Assembly (NCBI RefSeq): GCF_000973105.1
Contig: NC_015844.1
Location: 3,716,501-3,780,500, forward strand
Length of the DNA stretch: 64,000 nucleotides
Reading direction: 5' to 3'
Source of the DNA: Zobellia galactanivorans
Lineage (GTDB): Bacteria; Bacteroidota; Bacteroidia; Flavobacteriales; Flavobacteriaceae
Positions 1 to 8,628 of the stretch are shown piece after piece. Numbering within the stretch: position 1 is the stretch's first letter; each line of letters begins with the position of its first letter. The position numbers were made by a program, and so were the translations under genes. The notes below the pieces were generated by a model that saw only the letters and a program-made list of their open reading frames with translations, ran no database searches and was not told the origin of the DNA.

Positions 1-846
1 ATTGACCCATCCGTTTTGTATGATTTCATAACAAATGGCATTTGCTACCGCCAAGTCGGTTTGGGGTTCAAATAAGATTGATTTATCGGAAGCGGTACTA
101 GAACGTGTAGTTCGCGTAGCAAAATCAATAATCTTAGCACCACGTTTCGCTTTTTGTTCCAGCATTCTTGAGAATAGTACCGGGTGCATTTCTGCCATAT
201 TGTTTCCCCAGGTAACAAAGTAATCGGCGTGATCAATATCTTCATAACAGCCCATGGGTTCATCCGCTCCAAAAGAGGTTAAGAATCCTGTCACTGCACT
301 TGCCATACAAAGGCGTGCATTACAATCTAGGTTATTGGTCCCTATAGCCCCTTTCATGAATTTAGAAGCAATATAGCCTTCCGGTATTGTAGACTGTCCT
401 GAAGTATACATGGCCACGGAATCCTTACCGTTCTGGGCAATGCTTTCTTTCATTTTTGAAGCAACAAGGTCCAAAGCTTCATTCAATGGGGTTTCTACGT
501 ATTTGCCATTTTTCTTTACCAAAGCAGTTTCAAGTCTGTCCTTAGATTGGATACACATGATTTGGTGGTATCCTTTTACACACAACAATCCTTTGTTCAC
601 GGACGAATTAGGGTCACCCTTTACAGCTACGGCCTTTCCATTTTCAGTACCTACAAGAATTCCACAACCTACGCCACAGAATCTACAAGGACCCTTTTTC
701 CAATCCAGATTGGCATTATCGGGAATTCCTTTCTCTTGCTCACTGGCAAATACAATGCCGGGGAACATCGATGCGGCCGCTGTAATAGCCGACAACATGG
801 CCATTTTCTTTATAAAATTCCTTCTGTTGCTTAGAGAATCGTACAT
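1..846 (-). CDS. napA: Periplasmic nitrate reductase catalytic subunit, N-terminal part (runs off the window)
   Basis: The frame is open from base 846 to base 1 (282 codons), so only the N-terminal third is present. It begins with a twin-arginine export signal (RRNFIKK near residue 8, hydrophobic stretch, cleavage near VFA). A 4Fe-4S motif follows (CRFCGVGC, then CVKG about 30 residues on). The motif NLDCNARLCMASAV holds the cysteine that ligates molybdenum in NapA enzymes. NapA reduces nitrate to nitrite in the periplasm with a bis-MGD cofactor. The start lies 11 bases after the stop of the napD-like gene, so the two are one operon, and Moco genes diverge from it. The Tat signal plus CMASAV favours NapA over assimilatory NasA or formate dehydrogenase. 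The C-terminal two thirds cannot be judged here. Confidence 0.93.
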   Translation of the reverse strand, partial: MYDSLSNRRNFIKKMAMLSAITAAASMFPGIVFASEQEKGIPDNANLDWKKGPCRFCGVGCGILVGTENGKAVAVKGDPNSSVNKGLLCVKGYHQIMCIQSKDRLETALVKKNGKYVETPLNEALDLVASKMKESIAQNGKDSVAMYTSGQSTIPEGYIASKFMKGAIGTNNLDCNARLCMASAVTGFLTSFGADEPMGCYEDIDHADYFVTWGNNMAEMHPVLFSRMLEQKAKRGAKIIDFATRTTRSSTASDKSILFEPQTDLAVANAICYEIIQNGWVN

Positions 847-857
847 AGCTATATAAA

Positions 858-1091
858 TTATTGAGGGGTGTTAAAACCAGAAACTAAAGCCAGTAGTTTT
901 AGACTGCTTAGGGCTTCAATTTTTTCTTTTAGAATTTCGTCTTCTTTGTCGTCTAGGGTGTCCGTTACCAATGCCAAAATATCTTGATTCTCTGCAGGAA
1001 GTACCTCACATTGATCGAAACCTTTTAAAGCGGTCAATAACTCGTCTTTCCGTCCTGCAATAGGGTGTGCTAAATAACTTTTGATAGGCAT
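858..1091 (-). CDS. napD: NapD-like chaperone for periplasmic nitrate reductase
   Basis: This 77-residue protein begins MPIKSYL. It has the small ferredoxin-like alpha/beta composition of NapD, with a central CEVLPAENQDILALVTDT strand-turn-strand and a C-terminal LKLLALVSGFN. NapD binds the twin-arginine signal of NapA and holds back export until cofactor is loaded. It is cytoplasmic. The frame is open upstream to base 1217, but those 42 extra residues do not look like the family, and the ATG at 1091 gives the normal length. It sits directly upstream of napA in the same operon. The symbol rests on context and on a recognisable but divergent sequence. Confidence 0.75.
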   Translation of the reverse strand: MPIKSYLAHPIAGRKDELLTALKGFDQCEVLPAENQDILALVTDTLDDKEDEILKEKIEALSSLKLLALVSGFNTPQ

Positions 1092-1329
1092 ACTGTGTTG
1101 GTTATATAGGTGTGAAAACTCCGAATTTTCATTCAAAGTTGTCTTACAATTTAACAAAAATAGGGGAGTATTTTCCTTGAAAAGATGATAAATGTCATAG
1201 AGTGAATAATAAAGCAATCGCTATATTTGAATGGAAATAACGATTACTTGTTATTCATTCTCTTGTAATATACAGGATTATTCATGAAGAGATTCGAATA
1301 GTGGATATTACGTTGATTATAAGGTTTTT

Positions 1330-1357
1330 ATTGTTGCTGATGTGCTTGTATAAGTTT
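1330..1357 (+). promoter_or_regulatory. Candidate Bacteroidota sigma-A promoter for moeA
   Basis: A TAnnTTTG -7 element (TAAGTTTG, 1350-1357) lies 50 bases before the moeA start. A TTG trinucleotide at 1330-1332 is 17 bases upstream, close to the -33 spacing used by Bacteroidota. This is inferred from the motif only. Confidence 0.4.
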
Positions 1358-1407
1358 GTTGGTATCTAAAATCATTTCATCTATTAAAATAAGAAGGCAC
1401 GGAAATA

Positions 1408-2589
1408 ATGATAGATACTACTACGGCGTTGGAATTGGTTTTGAGACATGGTACGCTCAATACCGAATTTTTTGAGGTAGACTTGAAAGATGCCCTAGAT
1501 TATGTTGTGGCCAAAGATGTTGCTTCAAGAATAGATATGCCGCCATTCAGGCAATCGGCTATGGATGGTTATGCACTGCACCTGTACGATGATTTTACAT
1601 ATACCGTGGTAGGGGAAGTACAGGCTGGTGATAACAATGATCCCACTTTACGTAAAGGCGAAGCTGTCCGCATCTTTACGGGAGCACCCGTTCCAACTTC
1701 TGCAAATACGGTAGTCATGCAAGAAAGAGTAACCGTTGATGGTAATAAGATTATCATAGAAGAATCCCCGAAGGTGAATATGAACATCAGACCCAAAGCG
1801 GAACAGATAAAAGCGGGCGGTGTTGCCATAAACAAAGGGACTACGATTAAAGGGGTTCATATCGGATTTTTAGCGAGTTTAGGGCTTACTAAGATTACAG
1901 TTTCTAAAAAACCATCAGTGGCCATTGTCGTTACTGGAAACGAATTAGTGGCCCCGGGTATGCCCTTATCCTATGGTGAGATATACGAATCGAATGGAGC
2001 TATGCTAACCGCTGTACTAAACGAACTAGGTTATAAAAATACTTCTGTGGTTACTATTAGGGACGACTATGATACTACCAAAAATGTATTAAGGGATACT
2101 TTGGGAAAACACGATGTTGTTATCGTTACGGGCGGGGTATCCGTAGGGGATTACGATTTTGTCGGAAAAGCATTTAATGCCATTGGCGTACATGAGATTT
2201 TTTATAAGGTGAGGCAAAAACCAGGAAAACCCCTGTTTTTCGGTAAAAAGGAAGGAACATCCATATTTGGGCTCCCCGGAAACCCTGCAGCTGCGCTTAG
2301 TTGTTTTTACATCTATGTATATCCTCTTTTAAAGAAATATGAAGGCGCGGATCATATGAACCTTCCAATTATTTCTTTGCCTTTGTTATCTGATTATACG
2401 GTAAAGGGAACTCAGGCACAATTTCTAAAAGCACGGATAGAAGGTGCTGGAGTGACTATTTTAGGAGGACAGAGCTCTGCTATGGTACGTGCTTTTGGAG
2501 ATGCCAATGCCCTGGTTTGCCTACCTGTGAATTCTATGGAAATAAGAAAAGGCCAGAACGTAAAAACACTACTATTACCCACCAAATAA
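1408..2589 (+). CDS. moeA: Molybdopterin molybdenumtransferase MoeA
   Basis: The 393-residue protein has normal MoeA length. MoeA inserts molybdate into adenylylated molybdopterin in the cytoplasm to make active molybdenum cofactor, which the adjacent NapA needs. Recognisable parts are the N-terminal MPPFRQSAMDGYAL (residues about 45-58), the IFTGAPVP segment near 90, the MoCF/MogA-like domain with VVTGNELV near 175 and VIVTGGVSVGDYDF near 245, and GLPGNPAA near 290, which binds the molybdopterin moiety. The ATG at 1408 follows GGAAATA. The gene is divergent from napDA and is followed after 9 bases by a ModE-type regulator, then by moaE, forming a Moco operon. Confidence 0.95.
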   Translation: MIDTTTALELVLRHGTLNTEFFEVDLKDALDYVVAKDVASRIDMPPFRQSAMDGYALHLYDDFTYTVVGEVQAGDNNDPTLRKGEAVRIFTGAPVPTSANTVVMQERVTVDGNKIIIEESPKVNMNIRPKAEQIKAGGVAINKGTTIKGVHIGFLASLGLTKITVSKKPSVAIVVTGNELVAPGMPLSYGEIYESNGAMLTAVLNELGYKNTSVVTIRDDYDTTKNVLRDTLGKHDVVIVTGGVSVGDYDFVGKAFNAIGVHEIFYKVRQKPGKPLFFGKKEGTSIFGLPGNPAAALSCFYIYVYPLLKKYEGADHMNLPIISLPLLSDYTVKGTQAQFLKARIEGAGVTILGGQSSAMVRAFGDANALVCLPVNSMEIRKGQNVKTLLLPTK

Positions 2590-2598
2590 CAGTTTGTT

Positions 2599-2940
2599 AT
2601 GAACGATTACAAAATAAAAAGTAGGATTTGGATTGAAGTAGGGGATAATGTTTTGTTTGGTGAGGGTAGAGTGCGTTTACTAAAGGAAATTGAGACACAA
2701 GGCTCATTGTCAAAAGCGGCAAAGTCTATTGGCATGTCTTATAAAAAAGCATGGACGCTAGTAGATGCCGTTAACAAATCGGCAAAAGAAGCCGTGGTAA
2801 CTACATCGGTTGGTGGGCAAAAAGGAGGTGGGACGGTTGTTACACCCTATGGGAAAAAACTAATAGCGGCTTTTGAGCAAATCAACAAAAAGTGTTGGGA
2901 GTTTCTGGACAAAGAGTTTGAAACCCTAAACGGAATTTAA
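2599..2940 (+). CDS. ModE-type winged-helix regulator lacking the molybdate-binding domain
   Basis: The 113-residue protein matches the N-terminal LysR-like winged helix of ModE: LLKEIETQGSLSKAAKSIGMSYKKAWTL is the helix-turn-helix, followed by the wing with VGGQKGGGTVVTPYGKKL. The C-terminal TOBE/Mop domains that sense molybdate in full ModE are absent, so it is a stand-alone DNA-binding form common in Bacteroidota. It is cytoplasmic and probably controls this moeA-moaE cluster or napDA. The start is 9 bases after moeA, indicating co-transcription. The ligand, if any, is unknown. Confidence 0.82.
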   Translation: MNDYKIKSRIWIEVGDNVLFGEGRVRLLKEIETQGSLSKAAKSIGMSYKKAWTLVDAVNKSAKEAVVTTSVGGQKGGGTVVTPYGKKLIAAFEQINKKCWEFLDKEFETLNGI

Positions 2941-3034
2941 GAAAAACGAATCAGGTTTATCGCTACGGCAAAATGTCAATTCTGTCAATAGCACTAACAC
3001 CAACAAGTTATAGTATAGAAAATAGGATTAGAAA

Positions 3035-3475
3035 ATGGGCACTACTTATAAAAACGTATTTAAACAAGGCGCTATTTCTTCTGCATTTATAGCGGAATCT
3101 ATTGCCAAACATCAATCTAAAACCAGTATTGGCGCGCATAATATTTTTCTTGGCCAAGTACGGGCCGATGTTGTAGACGATAAAAAAGTTGCAGCTATTG
3201 AGTATACGGCATATGAGGATATGGCAAATAAGAAATTCCATGAGATACGGGAGGCTACTTTTGAAAAATTCAACCTTAGCTGTATGCATATCTACCATAG
3301 TTTGGGAGAGGTAAAATCGGGAGAGATATGCCTATTTGTTTTTGTGTCATCACCAAGGCGGAAAGAAGTCTTTAAAGCGTTGGAATATGTGGTAGAGGCC
3401 ATTAAGGCCGATGTGCCTGTTTTTGGAAAGGAAATATTTGAGGATGAATCTTCTCAATGGAAAGTAAACAGCTAG
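3035..3475 (+). CDS. moaE: Molybdopterin synthase large (catalytic) subunit MoaE
   Basis: This 146-residue protein has MoaE length and motifs: FLGQVRADVV near residue 37, IEYTAYEDMA near 56, MHIYHSLGEVKSGEICLFV near 85 and SSPRRKEVFKALEYVVEAIK near 105. MoaE works with the small sulfur carrier MoaD, which is not in this window, to convert cyclic pyranopterin monophosphate to molybdopterin. At the C-terminal active-site loop the sequence reads VPVFGKE where the E. coli enzyme has a W-K-R-E type motif, so the first conserved lysine is replaced by glycine. A neighbouring lysine is kept. It lies 94 bases after the ModE-type gene and is the last Moco gene before a converging porin. Confidence 0.9.
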   Translation: MGTTYKNVFKQGAISSAFIAESIAKHQSKTSIGAHNIFLGQVRADVVDDKKVAAIEYTAYEDMANKKFHEIREATFEKFNLSCMHIYHSLGEVKSGEICLFVFVSSPRRKEVFKALEYVVEAIKADVPVFGKEIFEDESSQWKVNS

Positions 3476-3484
3476 CGGCATGGT

Positions 3485-3500
3485 AGCGTATTAATACGCT
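3485..3500. other. 16-bp perfect palindrome between converging genes
   Basis: AGCGTATTAATACGCT is a perfect inverted repeat starting 9 bases after the moaE stop. It may contribute to transcription termination between moaE and the converging porin, but there is no clear T-run. The rest of 3501-3753 shows no gene. Confidence 0.35.
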
Positions 3501-3753
3501 TAAAACGGCAAGGGCTTAGGCGATTGTACAGGGCAAACATTCCTACTTGAAGATCTCGCTTACGTCCAACGTACCGTAGGCGCGTAGCTGGTACCCGGCA
3601 TGCTCCAAAATCCCCTATTATGCCGTTCTCCGCTGTAAAGGAGTTTATTTGGAAGTCTCTATACTAAGGCTTTTGGGTGGCGAACCCTTAGTAGGAAAGG
3701 ACATTGTTTTGATCATGGGGAAATTGGCGCTATCTGTTGAAGGAGTTGTATTC

Positions 3754-5046
3754 TTAGTTTGAGGCCCTGCCCAAATTTGTTTTAAAAAGATTTGGATTGA
3801 TCGTTAGTTGAACCCATCCCCAGTTGTTTGTATTGTCACTTGGTCTGCCACCTTTTGTAAGCGTCATACTATCCGAAGCAAACATGTGGGAATAGCCTAC
3901 ATTTAGCTTTACATTCGTCATTAGGGCTTGTGTATATACCAAATCTAATTCCGTTCCTAAATAAGCATCGGCATCTCCGGAAAGGTCTGCATTGGCGCTA
4001 AAATAATGTCCTTTTAGCAATAGGTTCGATTTTTCGCCCGTGGTAAAAACAATTTTTCCGTATACATCGTTAAGTCCGACATTGTTAGCATGGTTGCCTA
4101 CATAAAAATAATCCATGAATCCATTAAACTTGTGATTGGTGCCATAAAGAGGAAAGAAGGATTTGTTCTTGGAGTCGCCGTCTTGGTCGGTTCCGCTTAA
4201 AAGTTCAACACCCAAACCGTAAAGAAGTTTATCAGATGTATAAGTGGCCTCTAAAGCCAATTGATAAGCTGCTAAGTCCGTGGTAGCATTTGCTTTCCCA
4301 AATTGATAATAGGCACTACCGGCAAAATTTACTTTCTGTATTGGGAATTTAAAGTATGAACCCGTGGTCTGTCTATAGGAAACGCCGTCTGCAATATCAT
4401 TGGCATCACCGGTAAAATCTTGAAACCCCGTATTTAGAAAAAGGAAGCTCACGGAATTTTTCTCCCAAGATTGCTTGAGGTAGGCATACTGCATGGATTT
4501 ATAAGTAAAAAAACCTTGAATATTATATGCCGTCCCTTCATTACTTGCCGCTTCTTGGCTAAAGGCCCCACCTAAGTCAAGCATAAAATTATCCTTTTTG
4601 TAGCTTATGATGGCAGCATCATGAAAACGTCCTTGCATGGCCCAATCCAAACCGCCAAAAATACGTTGGTCGTCATAAGAAATTACTTGCCTGCCTAGCT
4701 TGGTAGACCAATTTTCATTGAATTGCAATTGTGCCCAAGCTTGAAATAAAGAGAAAGAATCGTTTCCGTCTATCGCTAAAATTTGTCGGGTGTCTCCCCA
4801 AGTACTCACATCTTGTACCGCAATGAACAGTTTTAGTTTTTCTGCGGAATAGCCAATATTCAGACGGGTACGTTGGTTTACGAATGCGGCGGGATCGGCA
4901 TCGGTAGGAAAAAGGTTGTTGTATCCGTGGCGATATTCAAATCGGGCCCTTAGATCAGCATCAACTTCCAGTGTTTGCGCTGATATAGGTATAAAATTGA
5001 AAATAAGTGAAAATAGAATACCTACCTGAAGTCTTTGTATGGTCAT
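3754..5046 (-). CDS. Alginate-export-family outer-membrane porin
   Basis: The 430-residue protein has a signal peptide ending ISAQ near residue 23, then alternating beta-strand sequence with aromatic girdles. Motifs typical of the alginate export (AlgE-like) beta-barrel family are visible: LRARFEYRHGYN, RTRLNIGYSAEKLKLFIAVQDVSTWGD, LGRQVISYDDQRIFGGLDWAMQGR near residue 120. The protein ends in a region consistent with an outer-membrane C-terminal strand. Members are outer-membrane channels, not necessarily for alginate. In Bacteroidota they are often found near respiratory genes. The position beside the nap/moa cluster suggests a role in anion passage, which is an inference only. It is monocistronic and converges with moaE. 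Confidence 0.78.
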   Translation of the reverse strand: MTIQRLQVGILFSLIFNFIPISAQTLEVDADLRARFEYRHGYNNLFPTDADPAAFVNQRTRLNIGYSAEKLKLFIAVQDVSTWGDTRQILAIDGNDSFSLFQAWAQLQFNENWSTKLGRQVISYDDQRIFGGLDWAMQGRFHDAAIISYKKDNFMLDLGGAFSQEAASNEGTAYNIQGFFTYKSMQYAYLKQSWEKNSVSFLFLNTGFQDFTGDANDIADGVSYRQTTGSYFKFPIQKVNFAGSAYYQFGKANATTDLAAYQLALEATYTSDKLLYGLGVELLSGTDQDGDSKNKSFFPLYGTNHKFNGFMDYFYVGNHANNVGLNDVYGKIVFTTGEKSNLLLKGHYFSANADLSGDADAYLGTELDLVYTQALMTNVKLNVGYSHMFASDSMTLTKGGRPSDNTNNWGWVQLTINPNLFKTNLGRASN

Positions 5047-5131
5047 AATAGCTAGTTTATTGCATTTGACAACAAAGGTTCGCTATTTGAATTTCAATAA
5101 ACATGATATTGGTCACTTAAGTATGTCGGTG

Positions 5132-5581
5132 CTAAACACCCGGGTTCCAACCAATGGCAATTGCCACTTGCTTTTGCTCCTTTATAATGGATCGTATCAT
5201 ATAAGGTCTATCGATATCTACGTTTTGAATGTTTTCGGCCATAGGTTTGCCGTCTATTGAAACATTCCCTTCAAAATTTTTCAGGGGTTGATGGCCTAAT
5301 CCATATCTATTATCTTCTACTAATAGTAGCATCAGCATTTTATCTGGATTAGCTGTGGAGCAATATATGCCAAAGTCATCCCATAAATACACCTTGTTGT
5401 TCGTGTTTTTAATAGGTTCTATGCGAGAAGCCTCTCCCAATATGTTTTTAAGTACCGTGTAATTGGTAGGAAAGCTAATACTGGTGTTATTCAGAAAAAT
5501 TTCAGTGGCTGTGCATTCTACTGAAATAGGAGTGCTCTGTTTTTTTCTCTTACTCGGATCTCTAAAGTCAAAAATGCCCAT
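5132..5581 (-). CDS. DUF7738-like small cytoplasmic protein
   Basis: This 149-residue protein starts MGIFDFRDPSKRKKQ. An upstream in-frame TTG is possible, but the ATG at 5581 gives the usual MGIFDF start. The core ATEIFLNNTSISFPTNYTVLKNILGE, followed by YLWDDFGIYC, resembles the DUF7738 fold found in many Flavobacteria. The function is unknown. It has no signal peptide or membrane segment. The same MGIFDF start occurs in the small protein at 33357-33572. Such proteins often sit among accessory and immunity-like genes. No operon partner is evident. Confidence 0.7.
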   Translation of the reverse strand: MGIFDFRDPSKRKKQSTPISVECTATEIFLNNTSISFPTNYTVLKNILGEASRIEPIKNTNNKVYLWDDFGIYCSTANPDKMLMLLLVEDNRYGLGHQPLKNFEGNVSIDGKPMAENIQNVDIDRPYMIRSIIKEQKQVAIAIGWNPGV

Positions 5582-5981
5582 ATAATGCAAGATATTTCTT
5601 TTTTTAAGGATAATCGATTATTTAAGATTATTCTATTTTTAATCAGGGCGTTTTTCTGGAGCGCCCGTATGTCCCTTTTCCGGATAAGCTCGATAGTTTT
5701 AATTAAAAAAAATAGCTGATCGAAAACAACATATCATCTCCCCTAAATAATTTTACCCTTTGTTGATTCGGAACGTAAAGCGTTTTTACCCCATGTTCGT
5801 TTATTGTATTGCCGGGAAAACCGAGAGTAATTTGGTTTTAAGGATGTGATTGATGGGAGATAGAATTTCAACTTCCATTTTAAGTATATTATATGCAGTT
5901 GTTAATCCAACCATATATCAGTGTTGAAACATTTACGGTAAGGGAAATTGACAATATAATCAAGAAATATAGACTAAATAG

Positions 5982-6000
5982 ACTGTATGATTCATACAGT
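5982..6000. promoter_or_regulatory. 19-bp perfect inverted repeat upstream of topB
   Basis: ACTGTATGA-T-TCATACAGT has perfect 9-bp arms around one base, 80 bases before the topB start. It has operator geometry. No cognate regulator is identified. Confidence 0.4.
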
Positions 6001-6034
6001 TCAAATAAAGAAAGATAAAGATAAGGTACAACAA

Positions 6035-6048
6035 TACGATATATCGTA
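6035..6048. promoter_or_regulatory. 14-bp palindrome near the topB start
   Basis: TACGATATATCGTA is perfectly palindromic, 31 bases before the topB ATG. It is the second dyad in a roughly 490-base gene-free stretch (5582-6079). That stretch also holds a weak GGGCG/CGCCC hairpin near 5646-5666 and otherwise shows no gene. Confidence 0.3.
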
Positions 6049-6079
6049 ACTTAAAAATTTTTAATTTTCAACACAAAAA

Positions 6080-8380
6080 ATGAAAGTATGTATTGCTGAA
6101 AAACCATCTGTTGCGCGAGAAATAGCTTCCGTTCTTGGGGCGAATACCAAACATGATGGTTACTACGTAGGTAATGGCTATGCAGTAACCTATACTTTCG
6201 GACATCTTTGCACACTTAAAGAGCCAAGCGATTATAAACCTCATTGGAAAAGTTGGGATCTAAATAACCTACCAATGTTACCCGAACATTTTGAAACCAA
6301 AGTGACTAAAGATTCTGGTATTCAAAAACAGTTTAAGATTATAAAGCAATTATTCGATAAGGCCGATGTTGTTATAAACTGTGGGGATGCCGGGCAAGAG
6401 GGGGAATTGATACAACGTTGGGTATTAAATCAAGCGAACTACAAAGGCAAGGTTGAAAGACTTTGGATTTCTTCACTTACCAAAGAAGCTATAAAAGAAG
6501 GATTCGATAATTTAAAACCCTCTACAGATTACGATAATTTATATTATGCAGGTTTTTCTCGTGCGATTGGCGATTGGCTTTTGGGTATGAATGCTACCCG
6601 CTTATACACTTTAAAACATGGCGGCTACAAGCAAGTATTGTCCGTTGGGCGTGTACAAACACCAACCTTGGCTATGCTGGTAGACCGGTTTAAAGAGATA
6701 GAGAATTTTAAGCCACAACCTTATTGGGAGCTGCAAACATTATATCGCGAAACCTTGTTCAGTTATGAAGAAGGTCGTTTTTTAAAAGTAGAAGATGGCG
6801 AAAAACTTGCCAATATTGTAAAAGAACATGACTTTGAAATTGTTTCTATCTCAAAAAAGGCAGGTAATGAATATGCGCCCAAGCTTTTTGATTTGACAGG
6901 TTTACAAGTGTATTGTAACACCAAATTTGGATTTAGTGCAGACGAGACTTTAAAGATTGTTCAGAAATTATATGAGCAAAAAGTAGTGACCTACCCAAGG
7001 GTAGATACCACATTTTTGCCTAATGATGTATACCCTAAAGTGCCGGAGATACTCAAGAAACTTACGAAGTACGATACCCTAACGAAACCTCTTGACGGTA
7101 AAAAATTAAAGAAAACCAAAAAGGTTTTTGACGACAGTAAGGTTACGGATCACCACGCTATTATTCCTACTGGTCAACAAATAAACTTGCAGTACAATCA
7201 GCAACAGGTTTATGATATAATTGTACGCCGTTTTATAGCTGTTTTTTATCCAGATTGTAAAGTTTCGAATACTACTGTCATAGGTAAAGCTGAAACGGTA
7301 AAATTTAAAACCACCGGAAAAGAGATTTTAGAAAAAGGATGGCGTATTGTTTTCGAAACACCCAATGCACCATCAAAAGAATCGGGAATATTGCCAACGT
7401 TCAAGAAAGGCGAAAAGGGTCCACACGAGCCTTCATTTTTAGAAAAGCAAACAAAGCCGCCAAAGCAGTATACAGAAGCTTCACTCTTACGTGCAATGGA
7501 AACTGCAGGCAAAAAGGTCGATGACGATGAACTTCGTGAGCTAATGAAAGAAAACGGAATTGGTAGGCCTTCAACACGTGCCAATATCATCGAAACATTG
7601 TTTCGTAGAAAATATATAAAGCGAAATAAAAAGCAAGTGATTCCCACGGTTACAGGTATTCAATTGATCGACACCATTCAAAATGAAATGCTGAAGTCTG
7701 CCGAACTTACCGGTAAATGGGAAAAGCAATTAAAAGATATTGAGAAAGGTACCTTTAGTGCAGGCAGTTTTATCAAGCAGATGAAAAAAATGGTCGATCA
7801 ATTGGTTTACGACGTTCGAAGTGAAACTAGAAAGGCTAATATTTCAGCTGTAAATAACAAACCGCCAGCAGCGGCTTCCAAGAAAAAAGCAATTAAAAAG
7901 GCTACGGATATAACATCGGAGGTTTGTCCTAAATGTAAAAAAGGAAGCATTCGAAGAGGGAAATCGGCTTATGGCTGTTCTGAGTTTAATAAGACTTGCG
8001 ATTTTGTTATTCCTTTTAAATTTCAAGGGAAAACCATTTCAGAAAAACAGTATGTTAGGTTGTTTCAAAAAGGTTCGACAGTAAATTTAAAAGGCTTTAA
8101 AGTCAACAATGATTCAGTTGAAGGCTTGGTTAGATTTGATGACAGCTTTAAATTAAAGTTAGAACCTAAGAAGCCTAAAATTCAAGTAAAGAATACCTCC
8201 GAAGAAAATAGGTGTCCGAAATGTAACAAAGGCACTATCATAAAAGGAAAAACCGCTTACGGTTGTAGTGAGTATAAAACGGGTTGCGACTTTCGTTTTA
8301 GTTATGATGCTATTCGTGAAAAAGCAAAAGGACGACCATTGACCAAAGAGTTGGTTTTCGAAATTTTTAGGGAACACTAA
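6080..8380 (+). CDS. topB: DNA topoisomerase III (type IA)
   Basis: The 766-residue enzyme relaxes and decatenates DNA by single-strand passage. The Toprim domain opens with MKVCIAEKPSVAREIA (catalytic Glu7). Its acidic motif reads CGDAGQEGELIQRW near 101-114, where many family members have DADREGE. I recall the same variant from Bacteroidota TopB. The active-site tyrosine is Tyr305 in VVTYPRVDTTFLP. GIGRPSTRANIIE near 495 is the conserved domain IV motif. The C-terminus carries two zinc-ribbon-like repeats, CPKC...YGCSEFNKTC and CPKC...YGCSEYKTGC, separated by a basic linker. The ATG at 6080 follows an A-rich leader. It is monocistronic, with two dyads upstream and a dyad downstream. Confidence 0.95.
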   Translation: MKVCIAEKPSVAREIASVLGANTKHDGYYVGNGYAVTYTFGHLCTLKEPSDYKPHWKSWDLNNLPMLPEHFETKVTKDSGIQKQFKIIKQLFDKADVVINCGDAGQEGELIQRWVLNQANYKGKVERLWISSLTKEAIKEGFDNLKPSTDYDNLYYAGFSRAIGDWLLGMNATRLYTLKHGGYKQVLSVGRVQTPTLAMLVDRFKEIENFKPQPYWELQTLYRETLFSYEEGRFLKVEDGEKLANIVKEHDFEIVSISKKAGNEYAPKLFDLTGLQVYCNTKFGFSADETLKIVQKLYEQKVVTYPRVDTTFLPNDVYPKVPEILKKLTKYDTLTKPLDGKKLKKTKKVFDDSKVTDHHAIIPTGQQINLQYNQQQVYDIIVRRFIAVFYPDCKVSNTTVIGKAETVKFKTTGKEILEKGWRIVFETPNAPSKESGILPTFKKGEKGPHEPSFLEKQTKPPKQYTEASLLRAMETAGKKVDDDELRELMKENGIGRPSTRANIIETLFRRKYIKRNKKQVIPTVTGIQLIDTIQNEMLKSAELTGKWEKQLKDIEKGTFSAGSFIKQMKKMVDQLVYDVRSETRKANISAVNNKPPAAASKKKAIKKATDITSEVCPKCKKGSIRRGKSAYGCSEFNKTCDFVIPFKFQGKTISEKQYVRLFQKGSTVNLKGFKVNNDSVEGLVRFDDSFKLKLEPKKPKIQVKNTSEENRCPKCNKGTIIKGKTAYGCSEYKTGCDFRFSYDAIREKAKGRPLTKELVFEIFREH

Positions 8381-8480
8381 TCTTTTTAATTTTCCTGTAA
8401 AAGTATTAACTGAAGTGAGTTAATTACTAGTGAATTGGTAAATAAGAAAAGTTGGTTTAAGAGGAGACTGTAAACTGAAC

Positions 8481-8524
8481 TCTGTCTGAAAAAAGATTAT
8501 AAGTATTAATTTTATTCAGACAGA
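8481..8524. other. Inverted repeat between converging topB and PAS-LuxR genes
   Basis: TCTGTCTGAA (8481-8490) and TTCAGACAGA (8515-8524) are perfect 10-bp arms with a 24-base AT-rich loop. The arms lie in the gap between topB and the converging gene at 8629, so a role in termination or mRNA 3'-end stability is plausible. Confidence 0.35.
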
Positions 8525-8628
8525 ATCATGACAAAGAAAGAACAGGCTTAATTTTATTTGTCGACCATATTGAATTCTTGAATATAGGAAGTCACAGGTA
8601 ATCTTATATTTAACAGGATTTCAAAACC

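Noticed and set aside
1-846. Partial molybdopterin enzyme as a formate dehydrogenase
   Set aside because: The RLCMASAV motif, Tat signal and adjacent napD-like gene fit NapA.
858-1217. Long start of the napD-like gene at 1217
   Set aside because: The first 42 residues do not resemble NapD, and the ATG at 1091 gives the normal length and motif.
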